A stretch of 64,000 bases of DNA from Pegoplata infirma (taxonomy: Eukaryota; Arthropoda; Insecta; Diptera; Anthomyiidae): assembly GCA_963921195.1 (NCBI GenBank), contig OY992538.1, positions 13,416,330-13,480,329 on the forward strand, given 5' to 3'. A program made the translations under genes and the position numbers. This document shows positions 56,105 through 64,000 of the stretch, piece after piece. Position 1 is the stretch's first letter, and every line of letters starts with the position of its first letter. The notes under the pieces are model-generated. The model was given only the letters and a program-made list of their open reading frames with translations. It was not told the origin of the DNA and searched no databases.

Positions 56105-57987
56105 ACTCCTTCGTGGTAAATTTTCATATTTTTTTGATGACCCGTTCAAAAGATATTGAATTTTTAAAAATTGGTAGTCTGCTCCTTTACTCAAAATTCT
56201 TTCACTCATAACTTCTTCAATAATGGTCCAAATTTCAATTTTTTTTTCAAAATTTTTGTTTTTTGCGTTCTTTCTAAAAAAAATCATAAAAATTCTTTAA
56301 AGCGTTCTAGTATGCGATTTTTAAGTTTTTAAATTTAAATTTTATTTTTGAAAATGTTTGTACTCTTCGATTTTTTTTAAATTTTTTTGTGTAAAACTTC
56401 TATCGATTCTACAAATTGTTTGCCCAGGAGAATCGTGGGATAACGATTATTACTATTTTTTTAAATTTTTTGAAAAAAATGTATTGTAATTTTCCAATCT
56501 TAAAATCATTTCTACTGCTCCAATGGTGCGTCATAGAGGGGTCATTTATAAGACCGACCCCCATTAATTTTTTCGTCTTAACATTTCTTTGGAACAAACT
56601 AATACCCTATCTCCAATTTCTAAGGGGGCTCCCACACAAAACAACATTTTTTAAAATTTGCTCCAACTGCTCTAACTGCCATAATAGTGCCAATAGTGCT
56701 TAGAGCAACAAAATGTATGCTCGGCTCACAATATTTTTTTAGTCCAAATATTTTATCTGAACACACCTATGTTCTATCTCTAATTGTTAAGGCGGTCTTA
56801 GCGAGTGGAGATACGGCTGTGGTATGTTTTACAAAAATGTTTGGGGTTAAAAATAAATAGGGGTCGGTCTCAATAATGACCCCTCACGGACGCACCAATG
56901 GACCGGTAGAAGCTGATTAAATACAACAAATTTACAAAAAATAAAAAAGATTGTATGGGGACCGCCTTAACAATTAGAGATAGAGGGTAGGTTTGTTCAG
57001 AGAAAATGTTTGGACTAAAAAAATATTGTGGGTTCGTTATACATTTTGTTGCTCTAAGGCAATGGTTCCCAACCTTTGATTCTCACTGGGGGGCAATTTG
57101 ATGGTTCCAGGGGGCAACGACAACATTTTCAAGATATTTTTTAGTCAAATTAACTATAAAAACTATATTTTTAGCCAAATTACCTACACAAATTTTGTTA
57201 ATTGCTTAAAATTTTTACTAAAAACTTAGTTTAAATTTATATTTTACAAAAACTTTGCTAAGCCATTAGTAATTTTTCGTTAGAAACAAAAATTAGAAAA
57301 CTTAACAAATTTTTCTTAGGTGTGGGGGGAAAAGGCAATTTTTTTAACTTAAAAGTGGGGCGTGGCGTAAAAAAGGTTGGGAACCATTGCTCTAAGGGCA
57401 CTATTATGGCAGTTAGAGCGGTTGGAGCAAATTTAAAAAAAATGTAGTTTTGTGTGGGAGCCCCTTTAGAAATTGGAGATAGGGTATTAGTTTGTTCCAA
57501 AGAAATGTTAAGACGTAAAAATTAATGGGGGTCAGTCTTATAAATGACCCCTCTATGGCGCACCATTGGAGCAGTAGAAATGATTTTAAGATTGGAAAAT
57601 TACAATAAATTTTTTTCAAAAAATTTTAAAAAATAGTAATAATCGTTATCCCACGATCCTCCTGGGCAAAAAATTTGTAGAATCGATAGAAGTTTTACAC
57701 AAAAAAATTTCAAAAAAATCGAAAAGTACAAACATTTTCAAAAATGAGATTTAAATTTAAAAACTTAAACATCGCATACTAGAGCGCTTTTACAAATTTT
57801 TTGGGATTTTTTTTTTAAAAGTACGCAAAAAAACAAAATTTTTGAAAATAAAAATTTGAAATTGGACCATTATTGAAGAAGTTATGAGTAGAAGAAGTTT
57901 GAGTAAAGGAACAAACTACCAATTTTTAAAAATTCGATATCTTTTGAACGGGTCATCAAAAAAATCTGAAAATTTACAACGAAGGAG
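56105..57987. repeat. Large imperfect palindrome, about 700-bp arms
   Basis: The left arm 56105-56796 and right arm 56960-57987 are reverse complements (after removing the hAT MITE at 57060-57389). Shared landmarks are ACTCCTTCGT, GACCCGTTCAAAAGATAT, CATAGAGGGGTCATTTATAA and GACCGCCTTAACAATTAGAG. The ORFs at 56416-56703 (+) and 57413-57619 (-) are the same sequence on opposite arms. The 163-bp loop contains a further partial copy of arm sequence. Confidence 0.9.
57060..57389. mobile_element. 330-bp hAT MITE in the palindrome's right arm
   Basis: The ends CAATGGTTCCCAACCTTTG and AAAAGGTTGGGAACCATTG are flanked by perfect 8-bp repeats CTCTAAGG (57052-57059 and 57390-57397). The other arm of the palindrome lacks it (GCACTATTATGGCAGTTAGA matches both arms), so the empty site is present. 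Confidence 0.95.
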
Positions 57988-58403
57988 TGTGAACATAATT
58001 GAACTCCAAATGGTATTTAAACAAGTACGAACATATTTTTTGACAAAAAAATCGCGGATTTTTTTTACCAAAATTTTTTTCTCGCGGAAATTTTTTTTCA
58101 AAAAAAAAATTATTTTTTTCAAAAGTAATTTGCTTTTAAATAAAGTTTTTTGCAATAATCTTTTTTAAATTGTGGAGGGTATCACTACATTCGGCAAGGC
58201 CGAATTTAATTTTTTTACTTGTTGTAATTCGGCCATTCAGTAAGTACTGGACCGATTGCAGCGAAATTCATACCGGTTATAGCGAACGTAATTTCAAGCT
58301 TAAGTTTGGACGCTGGACCCCACATGTGCAATAAGGGCGTTTAAAAAAATCTAGTTTTTGTCTACAAAGGTACACTCGGTGATCCCAAATTTGTTACACA
58401 GTG

Positions 58404-59051
58404 TTACGTGTTTTTGATAAAAATAGTCTTTATAATTTAATACTTTAGAAGTATGTTTATATAATTAAAGTTTTAAATATTTAACGGTCTTAATTACTGG
58501 TATGTATATCAAAAGTTTCTATATTTATATAAACAATTTGTAATCTTATTATATTTTGAAAATATTTCGAGTAATTTTAGCTATCATAATTTTTTTTTTT
58601 TGTTGTTTTTTAACAAATTAATAGAAATATCAAATAACATTGTTAAAAAGGAACATTAAAAACAACAAAACTCTCCCTTATTGAAACAACAAAACAAAAA
58701 AAAAAAAAAAACGAAAGATATTAATTTATCTTATCAATAAATACTTTAAAAAAATTATCAAACAAAAAAATCTTTAAAAGGGAGGGTGGAGTAAATTTTT
58801 GAAAAAAAAATCTAAAATACTATTGACTATAACTAAATAAATAAATATTTAAAGAAATAACCAACAATAGACTGACTTGACTACACACGAGTATAGAAAG
58901 ATAAATACTTTAAATTTACTTAAAGTTCATAAAACGTATTTAAGACTCGCGTGTTAATTGTCATAATAAACAATAAAATTTAGTGTGTTTAGGTGTAAAA
59001 TACCCCCCACAATACATATTCAATTACATACATATTGAAACAACACAAGTA
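58404..59051. other. AT-rich intergenic sequence
   Basis: No gene or element end is recognised; long A tracts occur at 58680-58710. Confidence 0.5.
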
Positions 59052-59201
59052 TAGGGTAGGAGAGGGGCATATGGGCCAACGAACCAGTTGTTTTTTTAGA
59101 GTGTAAGTGACCAAATTTTGGATTAAATCCGTTTAGAATCTTCTAAGATAAGTGGTTGTGGCAAATCTGTCCCACTATCAAATGTACCCCTCTCTACCCT
59201 A
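59052..59201. mobile_element. 150-bp MITE with TAGGGTAG ends
   Basis: TAGGGTAGGAGAGGGGCATA and TGTACCCCTCTCTACCCTA are inverted repeats at the two ends. No clear duplication beyond a possible TA. No ORF of note. Confidence 0.7.
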
Positions 59202-59490
59202 CATGAAACATATTGATTTTGGCCACAAATATTGGTCGGTGTCAATATATTTGAACTGAATGTATTTAAATGTATGCATGTGTATGTTTGTATTAGAATT
59301 TGTGTATGTGTATTATACAACATTTGTGGTTACTTTGGAAACTACTGATTTCCAACTAACAGATTTACTTTATACATTTACATACACATGAATATTGTTA
59401 CTCCATTGTTAAAAAAAGAATTTATGTTTATTTATGTAAGGATGTGTGTAGTAAATTTTCAATTCAATATTGTTTTATTATACTTACATA

Positions 59491-60021
59491 CACTCAGAAA
59501 ATTATGTAAGTTACTACATGTTAGTTGTTTGTATATTTTACAGTAGTTAGTTGTTTTCAACTACAAAGTCAGTTATTTTTGTATGAAAAATATCAAACAA
59601 CTATTTCTGTTAGTTATTTAAAGTCGTTTTTTTAAATAACTAACAAAAAAGTACTGTAATGTAGTAACAGTTATTAAAAGTAGTTAATTTTATTTTATTA
59701 TCTCTGAAAAATTTTCAAAGTTTTTTCCAAAAAAAAATTTAATTTTTTTTATTTTTCACAACTTCTAAAAAAAAAAAAAAACTTGGTCTTCATTTTTTTT
59801 TCTAAAAATTTTTTTGTTTATTTTATTTTTACTTCATATTAGTTGTTTTGACTACAAATGTTAGTAATTTTTACTACATAAGTCAGTTGTTTTTTGTCAG
59901 TTAAAATAACTAACATTGTTAGTTGATTTAACTGAAAAAGTAGTTGACCCCAAAATAACTTACAAAGTAGTTATTTTAACTGACATTTTCAGTTGATTTT
60001 ACTAACATAATTTTTTGAGTG
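59491..60021. mobile_element. TA-flanked MITE related to the CACTCAAAA group
   Basis: The ends CACTCAGAAAATTATGTAAG and ATAATTTTTTGAGTG are inverted and flanked by TA (59489-59490, 60022-60023). The interior repeats TTAGTTGTTT/ACTAACA words on both strands. Confidence 0.88.
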
Positions 60022-60304
60022 TACGTATGTACAATATTTGCTCTTTCATTTTCAATTGAATGCTTGGTTTGAATATTTTGTTTTATTTAGTTTTCTACAT
60101 CAATGATTTGTAGTCATCCATGTTAATTCTTTGTTTTAAGTTAATATTAAATGGTTAACGTAAATTATTATTACTTAACTCAATAGGAATTTTCAAAAAA
60201 TTTAAAAGATCAAAAGATTCGTCGTTGGAAAAGATATTAAGGTCTTGATTTATGTGATAACTCTATAAAGTTAAAGGAAAATTACAAATTTATTTATTTC
60301 TTGA

Positions 60305-60438
60305 TTAACGTCTAAATCTGTTAGTTTAGTGAGGATCACCCTTATCTTAAATCCTGTCCAGAGCGCTTGCCTCTGAAGAAGATCCATCAACCATGGTGAA
60401 CGTCGGAACTCAAGCTTCTAAAAACTGACGAAAGACTG
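60305..60438 (+). pseudogene. LINE fragment upstream of T copy 3
   Basis: The sequence is parallel to 9665-9745 of the dead LINE (CTTAAATCCTGTCCAGAGC, GGAACTCAAGCTTCTAAAAA). It is cut by T copy 3; later LINE sequence resumes at 63547, though about 550 bp are missing between. Confidence 0.72.
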
Positions 60439-60496
60439 CACTCAAAATATTTTTTTTAGGCAAAAGCAAATGAAAAACATATTTAAAACAAGTGAT

Positions 60497-62789
60497 CACG
60501 GTGAGCCTTAGCGATGTTTAGGTTGAACTTTAGTGTCGACGAAAAGTGTAAACGCAGTTCGATTTCTACTTAATTAAATGTCACAAAACTGTTAACAGCG
60601 AAATCGTAGCTGCTCGCATTCGCGAGATACCGCCAAATTAGTGTTTTTGTATTTTTTAAATTTTTGACATTGAAGTTTTTTAAATATTTTCAAAAACTGA
60701 GTATACAGTTTTGATTGTACTTATTTAAAGATCACAAAACAGTAAACATCAAAATCCTATCTTCTTTAGTTCGCGAAAAATCGCGAAATTATTTTTTTGC
60801 TGTTTTTGTTTTCGTTTTTTATCTTAAGATAGGTTTCTTTAAAATTTCGTAAAAACATGGTATGCAGTTTTACTTGTGCTTGATCAAATGTCACACAGCT
60901 ATTGACATCGAAATTGTAGGTGTTAAATTTCGCGAGATATCGCGTAATTACATATTTTTTTTTATTATTTATTTATATTTTAAAACCAGTTCTTTAAAAA
61001 TAATAAAAAACAAGTGGTAAGCAGTTTGATTTGAGCATGTTGGAAGAAATTAAAACTGCCCACAAAAAAATTATAGATGCTCACTTTCGCGAGAAATAGC
61101 GAAAAACAGCTTTTTGTGGGTATTTCTTGTTTTGATTAATAAAAGAAGTTTCTTTAACATTGTTGAAAAACACGAAATGCAGTTCGATTTGCTATTGATT
61201 AAAGGTGGTAAGGTTGTTAACATTTAAATTCTAGCTGCTCAATTCTTCGAGATATCGCTAAAAAACTAGCTAAACTACTATTTATTCATTACTTTGCCAT
61301 ATTTTTTGGTCTGTTAAAACATTTACTTCAATTATCGACGAAAATGTGGTATGTAGTTTGAATTCGAGGTTATTCAAGGTGACAAAACTACAAGCATTAA
61401 AATTATAGATTACACCGCTCGACACTCATTTTCTGGTTTGAATTCTGGTGATCATTTTTAGTAGACTTTGATCTCCTGATTCCAAATCTGTTCTCCAAAT
61501 TTTTCCATCACGTCCAGATTTTTAGTTATTCATGGTTGAAAAATGACGATTTTTGCATTATTTGAAAGCCTGCACAGCAGCCATTGAGTGGAATACAAAT
61601 CTGGTATAAAGCGCAAAAGTATATTTTGTCTTTGGTCTCCAACATAGAAAAAAAAATTTTTCTAATTATTGCGTTTGGTTTGGTTACAATTGCCGTTTTA
61701 AAATGACTCTGTTAAAATTATCATTTTTGTAAAAAAGATTATTTTTTTTTGATGTTTTTCAAAGAAAAACTTAAAAAATAAATATTTTACAAATTTAAGT
61801 TTTCTGTGTTATTTTTCGTACAAACCGGAAGATATCTTTAATGGGTTTAAAAGTCTATAAGAAAGAATACATTTTTTCTAAATTTTGAGCTCATCACAGT
61901 AAAGATTGATCATCTGGTTTTTGTTTTAGAGCCTTTTAAAAATGGTGCTTTTTCTAAATTTTTTCACAGTGTTTTTTTAAAATACATGTTTGGCCAATAA
62001 TAGTGCAACAACTTCAAATTTTTTTGATCATATATTTGAGATCATAGTTCAATTCTACTCTAACGCTTTCTACCAGATTTTTATTCCACCCAGTGACTGC
62101 TATGCAGGCTTTCAAAAAATGCAAAAATCGCGTTTTTTCGCATTTTCAACCGCGAATAATTAAAATTCTAGACGTGATGGAAAAATTTGGAGCACAGATT
62201 TGGAATCAGCGAGTCAAAATCTTTAAAAATTTTGTATCAAACTTCAAACCGGAGTCAAAAACCTTCGATTTGTTGATCGGTGTTATCAATTTCCCGAGAA
62301 ATTTCAAAATTACTGTGCAAGCTTTTATATTATATTTTCTGTAGTGTCTAAAAAAAAAGAAAAAAATCAAGGAACGACAAATATATTGTACGCAGTTTAA
62401 ATTTTATGTGGTTAAAGGTGATAAAACTGCTCAAATCAATATCATGACTGCTAATTAACGCGAATAATATTTTTTTTCTATTTTTTTTTTTTTTTTAATT
62501 TTGCGATTTCTCGCGAAATTGAGAAGATATGATTTCGAAGTTAACTGTTATATGACCTGTAAATAATTACAATTAAAACTGCATATTCAGTTTTTGAAGA
62601 TATTTAAAAACTTCATTTTCAAAATTTTAGAAAATTCAAAAACACTAATTTCGCGGTATCTCGCGAATGCGAGCAGCTACGATTTTTCTGTTTACAGTTT
62701 TGTGACATTTAATCAAGTAGAAATCGAACTACGTTTACACTTTTCGTCGACACTTAAGTTGAACCTAAACATCGCTGAGGCTCACCGTG
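60497..62789. mobile_element. G fold-back element, 2.3 kb, TGAT duplication
   Basis: The ends CACGGTGAGCC and GGCTCACCGTG begin inverted arms of about 300 bp. The target repeat TGAT (60493-60496, 62790-62793) is confirmed by the empty site in T copy 1 (37501-37517, ATTTAAAACAATTGATA on the minus strand). The left side holds about six degenerate subrepeats of 110-180 bp with GCAGTTYGATTT and TTCGCGAGATATCGC motifs. A second inverted repeat (61440-61610 versus 62060-62230) lies at the centre. The ORFs at 62093-62344 and 62594-62836 lie in repeat arms. Confidence 0.88.
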
Positions 62790-63100
62790 TGATAAAACAA
62801 TTGAAACCCATCCTAGTAATTATTCATTTGTTTTAACAAACATTAACACTTATTTTTTATTGTTCATAAAATTTTCTAAAATAAACAACATTAAACATTA
62901 AAAAATAACGTCACTTTAATTTGTTGTCCAACAAATTCGAAAAAATAACCTACAAAAACATAAAAAATTAATGATAGTTCTGTTATTTTTACCAACAAAT
63001 TCCAAAAAAATAACCTACGAACACATTAAAAATTAATGATTTCGTAGGTTATTTTTACAATTTGTCTATTGAATTATATTTTAAAAACTTTTAATAAAAT

Positions 63101-63165
63101 TTTGGGGAATCGACCCCGCAATCAATTACATTCTGGCCAGACACTCTACCCATCGTGCCAAAGAC
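63101..63165 (-). ncRNA. tRNA-like block in T copy 3 (best preserved)
   Basis: On the minus strand it reads TGGCACGATGGGTAGAGTG and GGGTCGATTCCCC, with a GGGG/CCCC T-stem. The anticodon region is degenerate, as in the other two copies. Confidence 0.68.
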
Positions 63166-63502
63166 ACTTGATACAAACATGTTTTTATATTTCTATAAAT
63201 AATTTTTTGAATTTTTTTTTACAAAAAAATAACCCACACAAGTAGGTAAAAACTAATGATTTCTCCTTAAAAAATTACAACAATTAAAAAAAAAATAACT
63301 TACACAAATCATTAAAAATTAAAGAAGAATCACTTGTTTTTACTTACACAACAAAACTAAATGACTTTAAAAATTGAATGCTAATGAAAGTCTTGATTTT
63401 TTATGTTGTTATTATTGAAACAAAGAACAGTAATAGTCATTTAAAAAAACTAAACGTTAGACAAATGGTTTTCTTTTAAAAACGACGAAAAGTAAAAGTT
63501 TC

Positions 63503-63545
63503 ACTCACGATCACGCGTGATTTACGCGTGAATCACGTGAAATGA
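63503..63545. repeat. CG-rich run of palindromes
   Basis: TCACGCGTGA, then ACGCGT and TCACGTGA follow each other within 32 bp (63510-63541) in AT-rich DNA, at the broken end of T copy 3. Confidence 0.75.
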
Positions 63546-63546
63546 A

Positions 63547-63842
63547 GCCCTACAAAATAAAGGAACGTACACAGAGATTACTATATGGACAGGAAACATG
63601 CTGATAAGCAGAGCAGTGCACAAGGTGGAGTAATCTCTCCTCTATTATGGAATCTTGTAATAAATGAGATCCTCGAGTGACTTAACGGAATGGGTATCAA
63701 GGTGATTGCCTACACTGATGACGTTTTGATCCTAATTAAAAGTAAGTTTTTACCAACGTGGGCATAGGACAGCGCTCTGGGAGTTAATTCATCCAAAACC
63801 GAATTAGTATTGTTCACAAAAAGGACTAACTACGAAGGTCTT
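63547..63842 (+). pseudogene. LINE reverse-transcriptase fragment
   Basis: The plus strand reads GGVISPLLWNLVINEILE (RT motif 4), then a stop, then IKVIAYTDDVLILIKSK with an intact YTDD catalytic box (63707-63735), and later KTELVLFTKRT. It stops where an E-type end motif (AAGGTCTTTCACAGGGCAC, 63838-63856) begins. Upstream domains are missing and a stop interrupts it. Confidence 0.82.
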
Positions 63843-64000
63843 TCACAGGGCACCCACCGATTTTTTTTACATTTTTCTAGGGATCACAAATCTGGTCTCC
63901 AAACTTTTCCATCACATCAGGTTTTTGAGAAAATAGAGGTCAAAGCTAAAAAAATCGCCGTTTTGGGCATTTTTGACAACTCATAGCGGATGGACCCGAT
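63838..64000. mobile_element. E-type terminus joined to G-like sequence, runs off the window
   Basis: AAGGTCTTTCACAGGGCACC matches the ends of element E (27519, 30777-30797). It is followed by AATCTGGTCTCCAAACTTTTCC and CATCACATCAGG, related to the centre of element G (61485-61520). The element continues past the window end. Confidence 0.6.

Larger units (their letters stand above)
55929..58221 (+). mobile_element. Helentron-like element with subterminal hairpin
   Basis: It begins TATACCCTCCACTTAGTGAC, ends GTGGAGGGTATCACTACA, then hairpin TTCGGC-AAG-GCCGAA (58190-58204) and TTTTTTTACTTG. The TATACCC start, subterminal hairpin and ACTTG end parallel the DINE-like copies but the sequence differs. 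It interrupts N copy 2. The interior is mostly a large palindrome. Confidence 0.75.
54870..58403. mobile_element. N element copy 2, carrying two nested elements
   Basis: It starts CACAGTGCAATAACCAAAAT after TTA and ends TTGTTACACAGTG before TTA (58404-58406). Pieces 54870-54950, 55776-55928 and 58222-58403 align with N copy 1 (shared TGGCGTATNNTTAATTTTGT, CAATCATACGCA, AAGCTTAAGTTT). The right TIR has an internal deletion. It has a single AATAAGGG at 58325, the empty site for the SINE in N1. Confidence 0.85.
60439..63502 (-). mobile_element. T element copy 3, carrying fold-back element G
   Basis: It starts CACTCAAAATATTTTTTTTAG after TG, is interrupted by element G (60497-62789), and continues through the complement of T copy 1 to about 63502, where the expected far terminus is missing. 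It contains the third tRNA-like block. Confidence 0.83.

Noticed and set aside
56416..56703. 95-codon ORF as a conserved gene (a similar ORF lies on the other strand at 57413-57619)
   Set aside because: The two ORFs are opposite arms of one palindrome, so the similarity does not show protein conservation.

Overview
The window looks like intergenic, repeat-dominated DNA from a higher fly, probably a calyptrate such as a blow fly or house-fly relative. The organism call is inference. It rests on the AT-rich composition, remains of LOA/I-type LINEs, short repeats with a GTCY microsatellite core like the DINE-1/mini-me elements of Diptera, and very many small inverted-repeat elements. I found no intact host protein-coding gene, no rRNA, no CRISPR array and no convincing functional tRNA gene. 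The only long coding-like stretches are broken LINE pieces.

Layout. Three arrays of one 35-bp satellite lie at 1-1803, about 34515-35740 and about 48450-52075. About 31 of the 35 bases in each unit belong to two dyads (TCTCAGA-N-TCTGAGA and TTTTTCTATAGAAAAA). Arrays 1 and 3 change orientation exactly at CTATAG. Between 2.6 and 7.5 kb lie a short TA-flanked element (2675-3201) and a fold-back repeat (3661-4899). From 8.1 to 12.7 kb runs a dead LINE holding a four-level nest: LINE, then an S element (8194-9474), then an N element (8365-9388), then a tRNA-derived SINE (8741-9187) with an 8-bp target duplication. From 14 to 20 kb come LINE scraps, a DINE-like copy and two tRNA-Lys-type primer-binding-site motifs. 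From 20 to 27 kb lie AT-rich sequence, a 28-bp perfect inverted repeat and a 139-bp tandem repeat.

From 27.5 to 34 kb is a fold-back element E invaded by several M1 elements, one of which inserted into another M1. From 36 to 38.5 kb lie two T-family elements carrying a tRNA-like block. From 39.2 to 43.4 kb is a LINE graveyard on both strands. A 3.7-kb hAT-like element with long terminal inverted repeats and a perfect 8-bp target duplication spans 43559-47240. From 52.9 to 58.4 kb lies the densest nest: hAT inside M1, a hAT MITE, and an N element holding a DINE-like copy plus a Helentron-like element that itself contains a large palindrome split by another hAT MITE. From 59 to 63.5 kb lie more MITEs and a 2.3-kb fold-back element inside a third T copy. 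The window ends in a LINE reverse-transcriptase fragment.

The window is useful because many insertions can be proved from within it: a related copy supplies the empty site, so target duplications (TA, TG, TTA, TGAT or 8 bp) and insertion order are directly readable. The candidate new biology is the double-dyad satellite with palindrome-centred inversions, tRNA-like promoters carried inside TA-flanked inverted-repeat elements, and several large fold-back elements. Family names (SAT35, M1, S, N, T, P, E, G) are mine. Homology calls were made by eye, without database searches.
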